Assembly (NCBI GenBank): GCA_027485145.1
Contig: JAIXRO010000099.1
Location: 1 to 64,000, forward strand
Source: Hyphomonadaceae bacterium
GTDB lineage: Bacteria > Pseudomonadota > Alphaproteobacteria > Caulobacterales > Hyphomonadaceae
DNA length: 64,000 nucleotides
Direction: 5' to 3'
The translations under genes and the position numbers were made by a program. Position 1 is the first letter of the stretch. The number at the start of each line of letters is the position of its first letter. The notes under the pieces were generated by a model. It ran no database searches. It was not told where the DNA came from and saw only the letters and a program-made list of their open reading frames with translations. Positions 35,691 to 44,980 of this stretch are shown piece by piece.

Positions 35691-38462
35691 TCAGGGGCGG
35701 GCGAGGTCGCGAAGCACATAGTGCAGCACACCGCCATGCTTGACGTAATCGACCTCGATCTCGGTATCGATCCGGCATTTGATCTGGATCGTCTTCACCG
35801 TGCCGTCGGCATAGGTGATCTTGCAGGGCACCGTCGAGAGCGGGCGGATATCATTGCCAAGGCCTTCGATATCGACCGTTTCCGAACCTTTCAGGCCGAG
35901 CGTCTTGCGGTTCTCGCCCGGCATGAACTCGAACGGGATGACGCCCATGCCCACGAGGTTCGAGCGGTGGATGCGCTCGAAGCTTTCAGCGATCACGGCT
36001 TTCACGCCGAGCAGGTTCGTGCCTTTTGCAGCCCAGTCGCGCGAAGAACCGGCGCCATATTCGATACCGCCGAAGATGACGAGCGGGACGCCCTTGTCGA
36101 TCCAGGCCATGGCCGCGTCATAGATGGAGGTCTGCTGGCCGTCCGGGCCGATCGTGTAGCCGCCTTCGACTCCGGCCAGCATTTCGTTCTTGATACGGAT
36201 GTTCGCGAACGTGCCGCGCATCATGATCTCGTGGTTGCCGCGCCGCGAGCCGTACGAGTTGAAATCCTTCACCGGTACCTGCCGCTCGGTCAGGTACTTG
36301 CCAGCGGGGCTCGACGCCTTGAACGAGCCGGCAGGCGAGATGTGGTCGGTGGTGATCATGTCACCCAGAACGGCGAGCACGCGGGCGCCAACGATCGGAT
36401 TGATGTCGCCTTTCTCCGGCGACATGCCGCGGAAGTAGGGCGGGTTCTGGATATAGGTCGAGCTGATCGGCCAGTCATAGGTTTCGGCGTCCGTGGTCTC
36501 CACAGCCTGCCATTTGGAGTCGCCCTTGAAGACGTCCGCATATTTGGAAATGAACATCTCGCGGGTGACGACCGCGTGGACCATGTCCGCGATCTCCTTC
36601 GTCGTCGGCCAGATGTCCTTGAGATAGACCGGCTTGCCGTCCTTCGACGTTGCGATGGGATCCTTGGTGATGTCGATGTTCATGTCGCCCGCGATCGCAT
36701 AAGCGACGACCAGCGGCGGCGAGGCGAGATAGTTGGCGCGCACGTCCGGGCTGATCCGGCCCTCGAAGTTCCGGTTGCCCGAGAGCACCGAGACAGCGAC
36801 GAGATCGTTCTCGTTGATCGATTTCGAGATTTCAGGCGCCAGCGGGCCGGAATTGCCGATACAGGTCGTGCAGCCATAGCCGACGAGGTTGAAGCCGAGT
36901 GCGTCGAGATCGTCCTGCAGGCCGGCGGCGTTCAGGTATTCGGAGACGACCTGCGATCCGGGCGCCAGCGACGTCTTCACCCAGGGCTTGCGCGTCAGGC
37001 CAAGGGCGCGCGCCTTGCGGGCCACGAGACCGGCGCCGATCAGCACGTAGGGGTTCGAGGTGTTGGTGCAGGACGTGATCGAGGCGATGACAACCGAGCC
37101 ATCGCGCAGCTTCCAGTCATGACCGTCCACCGCGGCGCTTGCGAGGATGGACTCGTCATGCGAGGCGCCCGGCACGTGCGCCGGTTTGGGGTTGCCGCCT
37201 TCAGACGTCATCTCGGCTTTCTCGAGGGCCGGCGCCATCGCGGGCTTGCGCACACCGCTGATATATTCGCCAAAGACCTGAGCGGCCCTGTCGAGCGCCA
37301 CATGGTCCTGCGGGCGTTTCGGGCCGGAGATGGCGGGGACGACATCGCCGAGATCCAGAGCGAGCGTCGAGGTATAGACCGGCGCGTAATCGGCGCCGCG
37401 CCAGAAGCCGTTCTGCTTGGCATAGGCTTCAACGAGCGCGACGCGGCCTTCGTCGCGGCCGGTCTGGCGAAGGTAGCGCAGCGTCTCGTCATCGATCGGG
37501 AAGAAGCCGCAGGTCGCGCCATATTCCGGAGCCATGTTGGCAATCGTCGCGCGGTCGGCGAGCGGCATGTTGTCGAGGCCGGGGCCATAGAACTCGACGA
37601 ACTTGTTCACGACGCCGTGCTTGCGCAGCATCTGGACGACTTTCAGCACAAGGTCGGTCGCGGTGACGCCTTCCTTCAGCGCGCCGGTGATCTTGAAGCC
37701 GACGACTTCCGGGATGAGCATCGAGACCGGCTGGCCGAGCATCGCGGCTTCCGCTTCGATCCCGCCGACGCCCCAGCCGAGCACGGCGAGGCCATTGACC
37801 ATGGTCGTGTGCGAATCGGTGCCGACCAGCGTGTCCGGATAGGCGACGAGTTCGCCCGCCGCATTCGGCGCGGTCCAGATCGTCTGGGCAAGGTATTCGA
37901 GGTTCACCTGGTGGCAGATGCCGGTGCCGGGCGGCACGACCCGGAAATTGTTGAACGCCTTCTGGCCCCACTTGAGGAAGGTATAGCGCTCCATGTTGCG
38001 CTCGTATTCAAGATCGACGTTGGCCTGGAAGGCGCGGGGCGTTCCGAACTCGTCGATCATCACCGAGTGGTCGATCACGAGGTCGACCGGGACCAGCGGG
38101 TTGATTTTCCTGGCGTCGCCCTTCAGCGCCTTGATGCCATCGCGCATCGCCGCCAGGTCCACCACGGCGGGCACGCCGGTGAAGTCCTGCATCAGGACGC
38201 GGGCCGGGCGGTAAGCGATCTCGCGGGGGTTCTGGCCGCCCTTGTCAGCCCACTCCCCGAAGGCGCGGATATCGTCCGGGGTCACCGTCACGCCGTCCTC
38301 GAAGCGCAGCATGTTCTCGAGCAGCACTTTCAGCGAGGCCGGAAGGCGCGAAACATCGCCGAGCCCGGCAGCCTTCGCGGCGGCCTCCACCGAATAGTAG
38401 GTGTACGTCTTGCCACCGGCGGTGAGCGTGCTTTTCGATTTGAAGCTGTCTTTAGACGGCAT
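35691..38462 (-). CDS. acnA: Aconitate hydratase A
   Basis: Aconitase isomerises citrate to isocitrate in the TCA cycle and binds a [4Fe-4S] cluster. The 923-residue protein is of the AcnA/IRP type: the cluster Cys are in [11 protein letters not shown] and [14 protein letters not shown], and [31 protein letters not shown] and [15 protein letters not shown] are active-site blocks. The start ATG is at 38462 ([13 protein letters not shown]). It is divergent from ccmA with a 176-base gap and has its own terminator. Confidence 0.97.
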   Translation of the reverse strand: MPSKDSFKSKSTLTAGGKTYTYYSVEAAAKAAGLGDVSRLPASLKVLLENMLRFEDGVTVTPDDIRAFGEWADKGGQNPREIAYRPARVLMQDFTGVPAVVDLAAMRDGIKALKGDARKINPLVPVDLVIDHSVMIDEFGTPRAFQANVDLEYERNMERYTFLKWGQKAFNNFRVVPPGTGICHQVNLEYLAQTIWTAPNAAGELVAYPDTLVGTDSHTTMVNGLAVLGWGVGGIEAEAAMLGQPVSMLIPEVVGFKITGALKEGVTATDLVLKVVQMLRKHGVVNKFVEFYGPGLDNMPLADRATIANMAPEYGATCGFFPIDDETLRYLRQTGRDEGRVALVEAYAKQNGFWRGADYAPVYTSTLALDLGDVVPAISGPKRPQDHVALDRAAQVFGEYISGVRKPAMAPALEKAEMTSEGGNPKPAHVPGASHDESILASAAVDGHDWKLRDGSVVIASITSCTNTSNPYVLIGAGLVARKARALGLTRKPWVKTSLAPGSQVVSEYLNAAGLQDDLDALGFNLVGYGCTTCIGNSGPLAPEISKSINENDLVAVSVLSGNRNFEGRISPDVRANYLASPPLVVAYAIAGDMNIDITKDPIATSKDGKPVYLKDIWPTTKEIADMVHAVVTREMFISKYADVFKGDSKWQAVETTDAETYDWPISSTYIQNPPYFRGMSPEKGDINPIVGARVLAVLGDMITTDHISPAGSFKASSPAGKYLTERQVPVKDFNSYGSRRGNHEIMMRGTFANIRIKNEMLAGVEGGYTIGPDGQQTSIYDAAMAWIDKGVPLVIFGGIEYGAGSSRDWAAKGTNLLGVKAVIAESFERIHRSNLVGMGVIPFEFMPGENRKTLGLKGSETVDIEGLGNDIRPLSTVPCKITYADGTVKTIQIKCRIDTEIEVDYVKHGGVLHYVLRDLARP

Positions 38463-38539
38463 GAGTGGGCAGAGCCTCCTGTCACGCGGCCGCCCGGAGC
38501 TGGAAAAGGGGCGGGTCGGCCTTGATTTGCTGACGTTCC

Positions 38540-38566
38540 CTTATAGGCCCGATCCTTACCACGCAA
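38540..38566 (-). promoter_or_regulatory. Possible acnA promoter
   Basis: On the minus strand, TTGCGT (38561-38566) and TATAAG (38540-38545) with a 15-base spacer, upstream of acnA. The spacer is short for sigma-70, so this is weak. Confidence 0.25.
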
Positions 38567-38638
38567 TTGCCGAGGCGTTCACAGGCGCGCGACAAGGCCG
38601 CGTTTGCGCAGGCTGCGGAACCGGCTATCCCTGCCCCG

Positions 38639-39220
38639 ATGAATTCCGAGGCACCTTCCCTGCTGTCCGGCGCCAGTCTCGGCATGATCCGGGGCGAGCG
38701 CGTGCTGTTTCGGAGCGTCAGCCTGTCGGTGTGCCCGGGCGAGGCCCTGCTGCTGCGCGGAGCCAACGGCGCCGGCAAGACCACCCTGCTGCGCATTCTG
38801 GCGGGGCTGACCCGCGCGGAGGCCGGCGACGTCAGGCGCGCGTCAGCGCACCACTGGGTCGGCCACCGCGAGGGGCTGAAACCCACCGAGACGCCGCGCG
38901 CGCACCTGAAACTCTGGGCGCAGGCCTGGGGCGCGCAGACAGGAATTGACCCCGTGCTGGGCCGGATGGGCCTCACCCGCCCCGCCGATGTGGCAGGCCG
39001 CGACCTCTCCGCCGGCCAACGCCGCCGAACCGCCCTCGCCCGGCTGTTGCTGGAACACCGCCCGGTCTGGCTGCTGGATGAGCCGTACACCGCGCTCGAC
39101 GCCGACGGCCGGGCCCTCGTCGACGCCTTGATCGCCGAACACCGCGCCAAAGGCGGCGCCGTGATTGCAGCGCTTCACGGCGAGGCCGGCTTTCCCGGCA
39201 GCACGGACCTGACGCTGTGA
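38639..39220 (+). CDS. ccmA: Heme exporter ATPase CcmA
   Basis: CcmA is the ATPase of the CcmABCD complex, which releases the heme-loaded chaperone CcmE for cytochrome c maturation. The 193-residue protein has Walker A (GANGAGKTT), the signature LSAGQRRRTALARLLL and Walker B (VWLLDEPYTALDAD). It is one of the shorter ABC ATPases, as CcmA usually is. ATG 38639 is preferred over a longer frame from 38567. It overlaps ccmB by 4 bases (GTGA) and is the first gene of ccmABCDG. Confidence 0.94.
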   Translation: MNSEAPSLLSGASLGMIRGERVLFRSVSLSVCPGEALLLRGANGAGKTTLLRILAGLTRAEAGDVRRASAHHWVGHREGLKPTETPRAHLKLWAQAWGAQTGIDPVLGRMGLTRPADVAGRDLSAGQRRRTALARLLLEHRPVWLLDEPYTALDADGRALVDALIAEHRAKGGAVIAALHGEAGFPGSTDLTL

Positions 39221-39882
39221 GCGGCGCGCCCCTTCTGGCGGCTTTCCGCCAATCCCTTGGCGAAGCCTGGGCCGGCGGGGCGGGGGCGTTGCTGCCGCTG
39301 GGCTTTCTCGGCGGAACGGCCGTGCTCGTGCCGCTCGGCATCGGCACAGATGCCGCCACGCTCAAGGCGGTCGGCCCGGGCATCCTCTGGGTCGCGCTGG
39401 CGCTCGCGAGCCTCGTCACACTGGAACGCATCTTCCAGGCCGATGCCGAGGACGGCACGCTGGACCTCTGGCTGCAGGCGGGCGCGCCGGTTTCGGCGCT
39501 GGCCGCTGCCAAGACGCTGGCGCATTGGCTGTCCGCCGGGCTGCCCCTCGCACTCTTCTCGCCCGTGCTTGCCCTGATGTTCCAGGCCGAGGCGAGCCCG
39601 GCGCTGCTGGTGAATGCCGGCCTTTATGCCCTTGGCAGCCTCGCCTTCTTCTTCTGGGGCGGGGTCGGCGCTGCCCTCTCGGCCACCGTTCGCCGCGGCG
39701 GGCTGCTGATCTCGCTGATCGCCCTGCCCCTCTATGTGCCGACGGCGGTGTTCGGCGCGCTCGCCATGTCCGGCGGGCCGGGTTCGACGGGCGCGCCGCT
39801 GTTTCTGGCCGCGTCCACGCTGTTCGCCTGCGCTGTTGCGCCCTACGCGATGTCTGCCGCGTTGCGCTTGGCGGCAGACTGA
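39217..39882 (+). CDS. ccmB: Heme exporter membrane protein CcmB
   Basis: A 221-residue inner-membrane protein with six helices, the channel partner of CcmA. The block ERIFQADAEDGTLDLWLQAG is diagnostic for CcmB. It starts with GTG overlapping the ccmA stop. CcmAB with CcmC and CcmD handle heme for CcmE. Gene order and length are typical. Confidence 0.93.
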   Translation: MSGAPLLAAFRQSLGEAWAGGAGALLPLGFLGGTAVLVPLGIGTDAATLKAVGPGILWVALALASLVTLERIFQADAEDGTLDLWLQAGAPVSALAAAKTLAHWLSAGLPLALFSPVLALMFQAEASPALLVNAGLYALGSLAFFFWGGVGAALSATVRRGGLLISLIALPLYVPTAVFGALAMSGGPGSTGAPLFLAASTLFACAVAPYAMSAALRLAAD

Positions 39883-39904
39883 GGGAGCGCTAGGTCAGTC
39901 AACC

Positions 39905-40636
39905 ATGTGGTCCTACTTCGCCAACCCGCACAAATTCCTGCGCCTGTCGGACTGGCTGGCCCCCGCCTTCTATGCCGTCGGTACGCTGTGTATCGCCTGG
40001 GGGCTCTGGCAGGGGCTCTGGGTTGTGCCGAAGGACGAGTACCAGGGCGGGGACATCATGCGCGTGATGTTCATCCACGTGCCCGCCGCCTGGCTGGCGA
40101 TGGCCAGCTATTCGGCCCTCGCGGTCGCGAGCTTCATCTGGTTCGTCTGGCGCCATGAACTGGCCGATATTGCCGCCAAGTCGATCGCCCCGCTCGGCGC
40201 GGTCTGGACCGCCATCTGCCTCGCGACCGGCTCGATCTGGGGCAAGCCGACCTGGGGCACCTGGTGGCAGTGGAATGACGCGCGGATGATGTCGGTGCTG
40301 TTCCTGTTCTTCCTGTTCCTCGGCTACATGGCCCTGCGCGCCTCAATGGACACGCGCCAGAAGGCCGCGCGCGCCGGCGCGATCCTTGCGATGGTAGGCG
40401 CGATCAACGTGCCGCTGATCAAGTTCTCGGTGGACATGGTGGAATCGATCCACCAGGGCGCCAGCGTTATCACCGCCGATGGGCCCAAGATGGCAGCGGT
40501 TTACCTGACCCCTCTTCTGATCAGCGCACTCGGCCATTCGCTCTTCTTCGGCGGCCTGGTCATGACCAGCATGCGCACGGAGATCCGTGAGCGGCGCATT
40601 GCCCGTCTGCGCGCCGCGTCACTGGAAGGGGGCTGA
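39905..40636 (+). CDS. ccmC: Heme lyase accessory protein CcmC
   Basis: CcmC loads heme onto CcmE. The 243-residue protein has six helices and the tryptophan-rich heme-binding loop WGTWWQWNDARMM near residue 115. In known CcmC the motif runs WGTWWxWDxR; here one extra residue (Asn) sits between WQW and D, which is unusual. The heme-ligand histidines in FIHVPAAWLAM and FSVDMVESIHQG are present. The start ATG is 23 bases after ccmB with a poor ribosome site. Confidence 0.93.
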   Translation: MWSYFANPHKFLRLSDWLAPAFYAVGTLCIAWGLWQGLWVVPKDEYQGGDIMRVMFIHVPAAWLAMASYSALAVASFIWFVWRHELADIAAKSIAPLGAVWTAICLATGSIWGKPTWGTWWQWNDARMMSVLFLFFLFLGYMALRASMDTRQKAARAGAILAMVGAINVPLIKFSVDMVESIHQGASVITADGPKMAAVYLTPLLISALGHSLFFGGLVMTSMRTEIRERRIARLRAASLEGG

Positions 40637-40638
40637 GC

Positions 40639-40794
40639 ATGCCGGAGTTCGACAAGAACGCCGCCTACATCTGGGCCTGTTACGGCGTTGGTGCGCTGCT
40701 GATCCTCGGTCTGACGCTGCGCGTGGTGCTCGCGGCCCGGTCAGCCCGCAAGCGCCTCGCGAGCCTCGCGGCCAATGACACGGACGGTGCCTGA
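40639..40794 (+). CDS. ccmD: Heme exporter small protein CcmD
   Basis: A 51-residue single-pass membrane protein (MPEFDKNAAYIWACYGVGAL) with one helix (about 10-31) and a basic C-terminus (ARSARKRLASLA). Position between ccmC (3 bases upstream) and ccmG and the pattern YIWACYG followed by a basic tail identify CcmD, which stabilises the CcmABC complex. The GGGGG of the ccmC end may act as a ribosome site. Confidence 0.88.
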   Translation: MPEFDKNAAYIWACYGVGALLILGLTLRVVLAARSARKRLASLAANDTDGA

Positions 40795-40795
40795 C

Positions 40796-41317
40796 ATGAA
40801 CCGCTGGCTGTTCGCCCTGCCCGCTGCCGCGCTGCTCCTGTTCGGCCTGCTCGGGGCCTGGCGGATGCTGTATCCGGACAAGGGCGAATTCGAACGCGTC
40901 TCGCGGGCCGCCCCGGATTTCGTCTTTACCCTGAAGGACGGCGGCGAGATCGCCTTTGCCCCGCCGCCGGGCGGCCAGCCCGCCATCGTCAACCTGTTCG
41001 CCAGCTGGTGCGCGCCGTGCGAGGCTGAACACAAATACCTGATGGAGATCGGCGCGGCCCATCCCGGCCAGCTTTACGGCGTGCTGTACAAGGACAAGCC
41101 CGCGAACGGCGAGGCCTTCCTCGCGCGGCTCGGCAATCCGTTCACGGCGGTGGCGCTGGACCCCGAAGGCAAGGGCGGGCTTGATTTCGGCCTGACGGGC
41201 GTGCCCGAGACTTTCGTCATTTCCGGCGAGGGCAACATCATCCTTCACATCGACGGACCGCTGGACGAAACCTCGCGCCAAAAAATAAGCGAGGCGCTTG
41301 TGGCGCCTCGCTCGTAA
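40796..41317 (+). CDS. ccmG: Thiol:disulfide oxidoreductase CcmG (DsbE)
   Basis: CcmG keeps apocytochrome c heme-binding Cys reduced in the periplasm. The 173-residue protein has an N-terminal anchor helix (about 5-22) and a thioredoxin fold with the redox site WCAPC (Cys72 and Cys75), followed by VPETFVISGEGNI, the cis-Pro loop. It begins 1 base after the ccmD stop. The last codons include a hairpin (41289-41311) that also serves as a terminator for the opposite-strand MarR gene. Confidence 0.94.
   Translation: MNRWLFALPAAALLLFGLLGAWRMLYPDKGEFERVSRAAPDFVFTLKDGGEIAFAPPPGGQPAIVNLFASWCAPCEAEHKYLMEIGAAHPGQLYGVLYKDKPANGEAFLARLGNPFTAVALDPEGKGGLDFGLTGVPETFVISGEGNIILHIDGPLDETSRQKISEALVAPRS
41280..41311 (-). 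terminator. Intrinsic terminator of the MarR gene, inside ccmG
   Basis: Read on the minus strand: GCGAGGCGC-cacaa-GCGCCTCGC then TTATTTTTT. A perfect 9-base stem with a T tract, entirely within the last codons of ccmG and about 30 bases after the MarR stop. Confidence 0.8.
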
Positions 41318-41340
41318 ATCAGCTTCGCGGTTCGCGGAGC

Positions 41341-41883
41341 TTATTTCTTTTTCTTGGCCGGTGCCTTTTTCGCAGGGGCTTTCTTCACGACAGTCTTTTT
41401 CACAGCGGCTTTCTTGGCCGGGGCTTTCTTGGCTTTCGGCTCAGGCGCCGCTTCTTTTTTCTCGGCGTCTTCAACGAGGCCGGTCAGGCCCTGGATCAGC
41501 GCGTCCTGCTTTGCCTTGGCAAGCGTGGCGAACATGGCGGCGTCGGCTTTGGTGACAGCCGGCAGCGCCTTGTCATAGGCTTTCTTGCCCTTGACGGTGA
41601 GCGAGACCGATTTTGCGCGGGCGTCGGTCTTGGAATCGGCGCGCTTGATCATGCCGCCAGCTTCCATGCGGGCGACCATGTCGGCGAGGGTGGAGCGATC
41701 GATGCCTGTGGCATTGACAAGATCAGACTGGCTGACACCTTCATTGCCCGACAGGGCAGCGAGGACAGAGAACTGGCGCAGCGTGAGGCCGGCCGTTTTC
41801 AGAGCAGCTGCCGAATGGTTGGCAGCTATCTGCTGGGCGCGGTGCAGGAGGTGGCTGGGCGAGGTGTTGAGATTGAAGGACAT
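41341..41883 (-). CDS. MarR-family regulator with Lys/Ala-rich tail
   Basis: A 180-residue protein. The first 130 residues form a MarR winged-helix domain (LRQFSVLAALSGNEGVSQSD, then LADMVARMEAGGMIKRADSK), which senses small ligands. The last 35 or so residues are a repetitive basic tail (PKAKKAPAKKAAVKKTVVKK) ending KKKK, like histone H1 or eukaryote-type tails seen in some bacterial nucleoid proteins. ATG at 41883 is the start, based on the wing pattern; upstream residues would be shadow sequence. It is divergent from the Nudix gene. Confidence 0.85.
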   Translation of the reverse strand: MSFNLNTSPSHLLHRAQQIAANHSAAALKTAGLTLRQFSVLAALSGNEGVSQSDLVNATGIDRSTLADMVARMEAGGMIKRADSKTDARAKSVSLTVKGKKAYDKALPAVTKADAAMFATLAKAKQDALIQGLTGLVEDAEKKEAAPEPKAKKAPAKKAAVKKTVVKKAPAKKAPAKKKK

Positions 41884-42026
41884 GGGTTGGTTTCCGTTTG
41901 CTAAAGATGGGGTCCGGCGAAGGACGAGATGATTTGAACAGGGCCGATCCGATGTTGGGGCGTTAGACAAGAACCCCGTAGGCGGATCAAACGCATTCCC
42001 CATACAGGCGACAGGATAAAGATTGG

Positions 42027-42578
42027 ATGACTGATCAATTGCCAACTCCTTTCCAGCACGAAGATTTTCGGCTCGGCGTGCCAGAAGGTGATGACAGGGT
42101 ACGGCGTATCTGTAACCGCTGCAACTTTGTTGACTACGTGAACCCGAAGATCGTGACCGGCAGCGTCGTAACGTCCGGAGACCTCATACTGCTCTGCAAA
42201 CGGGCCATCGAACCCCGGAAGGGATTCTGGACCCTGCCGGCCGGCTTCATGGAAGAGGGTGAGAGCGTCGAGGACTCGGCTCGCAGAGAGGCCCGGGAAG
42301 AGGCGTGTGCGGACATTCAGATAGACCGGCTTCTGGCCATTTACTCCGTACCCCGCATCTCGCAGGTCCAGATCATGTTCCGTGCCCGGCTGATGTCGGA
42401 CATCGCGCCCGGACCGGAAAGCGAGGACGTGAAGCTGGTTCACTGGAAGGATATTCCGTGGTCGGAACTTGCCTTTCCGACCGTGGTTTGGGCGCTGACG
42501 CATTATGCCCAGACGCGGGACGCGGATGCGTTTGCACCCTTCGCGAACCCGGCAGGAACCGAGAAAATTACGCGATAG
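42027..42578 (+). CDS. Nudix hydrolase with N-terminal zinc-ribbon-like part
   Basis: A 183-residue Nudix protein. The first 40 residues hold a CxxC pair (RICNRCNFVDYVNP), like the NADH-pyrophosphatase zinc ribbon, but only one pair. The Nudix box reads GFMEEGESVEDSARREAREE, with all Glu in place. It should cleave a nucleoside diphosphate-linked compound. Weak ribosome site (AGGATAAAGA). It is divergent from the MarR gene with a 143-base gap, so the MarR protein may regulate it. Confidence 0.88.
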   Translation: MTDQLPTPFQHEDFRLGVPEGDDRVRRICNRCNFVDYVNPKIVTGSVVTSGDLILLCKRAIEPRKGFWTLPAGFMEEGESVEDSARREAREEACADIQIDRLLAIYSVPRISQVQIMFRARLMSDIAPGPESEDVKLVHWKDIPWSELAFPTVVWALTHYAQTRDADAFAPFANPAGTEKITR

Positions 42579-42624
42579 TTCTTCTCTCTCGCGCGTTTGA
42601 TCCCCGGGATTCAATTTCCCGCCT

Positions 42625-42702
42625 TGTCACCCCGGCGAAAGCCGGGGCCCAGAATAACAAGACACGACGGATGAAACTGGGTCCCGGCGTTCGCCGGGAT
42701 CA
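42625..42702. repeat. Paired palindromic repeat, family D
   Basis: Two hairpins: CACCCCGGCGAAAGCCGGGG (from 42628) and GGTCCCGGCGTTCGCCGGGA (from 42680). The outer flanks CCCAG and CTGGG are complementary, so the whole element forms a large inverted repeat of about 78 bases. It lies in a convergent gap between the Nudix gene and yciB. The second hairpin resembles 12294-12323. Confidence 0.8.
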
Positions 42703-42726
42703 TAGGCCTGGCGGACGAGCAAAAGG

Positions 42727-43458
42727 CTAAGCCGCTGCCGTCTCCGGCTCACGCAGGTGTTTGAGCGTGTACGGTGTATTCAGCGCGCCGAAGATGAGCA
42801 CGATCACCATGTTGCCAAGTTTCCAGTTGGCCCAAACATCCTCGGCGTCCTTCGCGCCGAATGTCAGTCCAAGGAATTCATACGCCCCGGCCGGCGCCAC
42901 CGGAATGCCAGCCATCACCAGAGGCGCATCGAACCCCGGCGCATAGGTGCGCCACAGGTATTCGTTCCAGAGCGCCATCGCGACGAAGAAGAAACCCCAG
43001 CGGATCGCCAGCGTGCGCCACGCAAAGTCCGGCAGGTCAAACACTTTCGAGAACAGCGACTTCCAGATGTTCCGCCCGAAAAACAGCGGCACGAAAATCA
43101 TCATCGCCATGAACAGCTGCTGGATCGTCGGCTTCACATAGATGAACGCCTTCTCCTGCAAGAGGATGCCGATGAGGCCGAAGCCCGCGACGATCGACGA
43201 GGAGAACAGCATCATCTGCGAGACCGGCTCGCGCCGGATCAGCTGGTTGGCAAGGAAACCGAGCATCATGGCGAGCAACACGCCGGTGGCCCAGAAGATG
43301 GCGGTGTCCTTGTTGATCAGCCCGCCGAACAGGTCGACGCGCCGGAACACGTTATAGACAAGCACGAATGCGATGACGGGCACGAAGTCCGCCCAGAGCT
43401 GGTTCGCCTTGCCCGCTGCCGTCGCGACGGCGCTTTCCTGTTTCGTTGTCTCGGTCAT
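42727..43458 (-). CDS. yciB: Septation protein A (YciB/IspZ family)
   Basis: A 243-residue inner-membrane protein with five or six helices. The pattern KPTIQQLFMAMMIFVPLFFGRNIW and RTLAIRWGFFFVAMALWNEYLWR is diagnostic of the YciB / inner-membrane-spanning intracellular septation family, which affects cell envelope and division. Other alphaproteobacteria keep it next to ftsY; here it lies about 4.5 kb away on the same strand. ATG 43458 is the start. Confidence 0.94.
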   Translation of the reverse strand: MTETTKQESAVATAAGKANQLWADFVPVIAFVLVYNVFRRVDLFGGLINKDTAIFWATGVLLAMMLGFLANQLIRREPVSQMMLFSSSIVAGFGLIGILLQEKAFIYVKPTIQQLFMAMMIFVPLFFGRNIWKSLFSKVFDLPDFAWRTLAIRWGFFFVAMALWNEYLWRTYAPGFDAPLVMAGIPVAPAGAYEFLGLTFGAKDAEDVWANWKLGNMVIVLIFGALNTPYTLKHLREPETAAA

Positions 43459-43490
43459 GACCTGTCCTACGCTGAAACCTGCCGTCCGGT

Positions 43491-44927
43491 TTAACCGCGC
43501 CTGTTTCGCATGAACGTCCGGGCGCCGCCAGCATCCAGGACCAGCGCCGCCACCAGATATGTAATCGCCCCTGCCCCGGACTTCAGCATCAGTTCAGGCC
43601 AGCCGCCGAGATCGGGCAGCAGGGCCAGCACCGGCCACATCGCCAGCGCCGCAAGCCCGATCCGGACAAGGTCGCCCGGCGGCAGCGGCAGCGGGATGTA
43701 GCGCCGCCCCACCAGCGCCAGCAAAGCCGCGCTGGCCGCATAGCAGACGAGCGTGGAGATGACCGCGCCCATCAGGCCGATCTGGGGGATCAGGATCAGG
43801 TTCAGCACCACCTTCAGGCTCGCCGGGATCAGCATCAGCAGGAAGCCCTCGCGCATCTTGTGCGCAATCTGGAAGGCCTGGATGAAGTAATGGACGCAAA
43901 GGCCGTTCAGCAGGCCCGAAACGGCGATCCACGGAATGATGGGAATCGCCTGTTCGCGCAGCGCCTCGCCAATCATGGCTTCGCCCAGGGGCCGGGCCAC
44001 CAGCGCAATCCCGGCCGCAGCCGGCACGCCCATGAACAGCAGCGCACGGATGAAGCTGCCCGCCTGTTCGGCGGCAGCGTCCGCACCCGCCCGCTCATAG
44101 GCAGCCAGCAGCAAGGGGCTGCCCGCCATCGCAGCCCAGGCGCAGATCAGCAGCACCGACTTGTCGGCGAGGCCGTAACCCGCCGCGTAGACACCGACCG
44201 CGGCCTCGCCGCCTTCCATCATGGCGGCCAGCATGGGCCGGTCGATCCCCGCGATCACGAGGTCAAGCAGCAGCCCTGCCGCGAGCGGAATGCCGTAACC
44301 CATCCACGCCCGCTGCCGGGCGGCACTGGTGACGCCGCCCTTCGCGGCCGAGACGAGCCAAACGCCTTCGCGCAGCGCCATAAGGCCCGTGGCAATCGTC
44401 AGCCCCATGAAGGGTGCGGCCGTGCCCAGGCCGAAGTACCACGCGATCAGTGCGCCCAGAAGGAAGCCCGCCAGCAGCCGGAAAGTCTCGGTAACCACAT
44501 ACCGCCTGACGCGCAGGCCGGCCTTGTGGGCCTGCAGGGCAATCAGCACCAGGGTATTCATCGGCAGCAGCAGCGCAACCCACGGCATGGTGGCCGCGTA
44601 GAGCGGATCGTCCCGCAGCGCGAACCAGACCAGCGCCGCCAGCGCCATCGCGACCCCGAGCGCCTTGATCATCAGCGACAGCGCCGTGCGGTAATGGTCG
44701 GCAAGGTCCCCCTTCGCTTCGGCCTCTGCCGTGAAGCGGTAAGCCGCTGCCTCGACCCAGGTCAGCGACAGCGTGTGGATCATGCCCACCGTCCAGATCA
44801 TCAGGGCATAGACGCCGTATTCCTCAGCGCTCAGCAGCCGCGTGAAGACATAGACCGCCCCGAACGAGGCAAGCCCGCTGGCAATGTTCACGGGCAGGTA
44901 GCCGGCGAGGTAGCGTCCGATCTTCAT
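43491..44927 (-). CDS. Polysaccharide flippase (Wzx-like, oligosaccharide transporter)
   Basis: A 478-residue inner-membrane protein with about 12-14 helices. The N-terminal block GLASFGAVYVFTRLLSAEEYGVYAL is that of the polysaccharide biosynthesis flippase family (MATE-like fold), which moves lipid-linked glycans across the membrane. It is in the same direction as yciB and separated from it by 32 bases. A WaaL/Wzy-like ligase exists at 26529, so the two may serve the same surface glycan. Confidence 0.88.
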   Translation of the reverse strand: MKIGRYLAGYLPVNIASGLASFGAVYVFTRLLSAEEYGVYALMIWTVGMIHTLSLTWVEAAAYRFTAEAEAKGDLADHYRTALSLMIKALGVAMALAALVWFALRDDPLYAATMPWVALLLPMNTLVLIALQAHKAGLRVRRYVVTETFRLLAGFLLGALIAWYFGLGTAAPFMGLTIATGLMALREGVWLVSAAKGGVTSAARQRAWMGYGIPLAAGLLLDLVIAGIDRPMLAAMMEGGEAAVGVYAAGYGLADKSVLLICAWAAMAGSPLLLAAYERAGADAAAEQAGSFIRALLFMGVPAAAGIALVARPLGEAMIGEALREQAIPIIPWIAVSGLLNGLCVHYFIQAFQIAHKMREGFLLMLIPASLKVVLNLILIPQIGLMGAVISTLVCYAASAALLALVGRRYIPLPLPPGDLVRIGLAALAMWPVLALLPDLGGWPELMLKSGAGAITYLVAALVLDAGGARTFMRNRRG

Positions 44928-44980
44928 CCCGCGGCCTTAGCACGAACCGGTGACGGGGTCGCAAGAGATGCACGCACCCG

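Noticed and set aside
35619-38525. A 968-codon open frame antisense to acnA
   Set aside because: It is a GC-rich shadow of acnA. The opposite strand carries the full aconitase with all cluster cysteines, and the antisense product has no family pattern.
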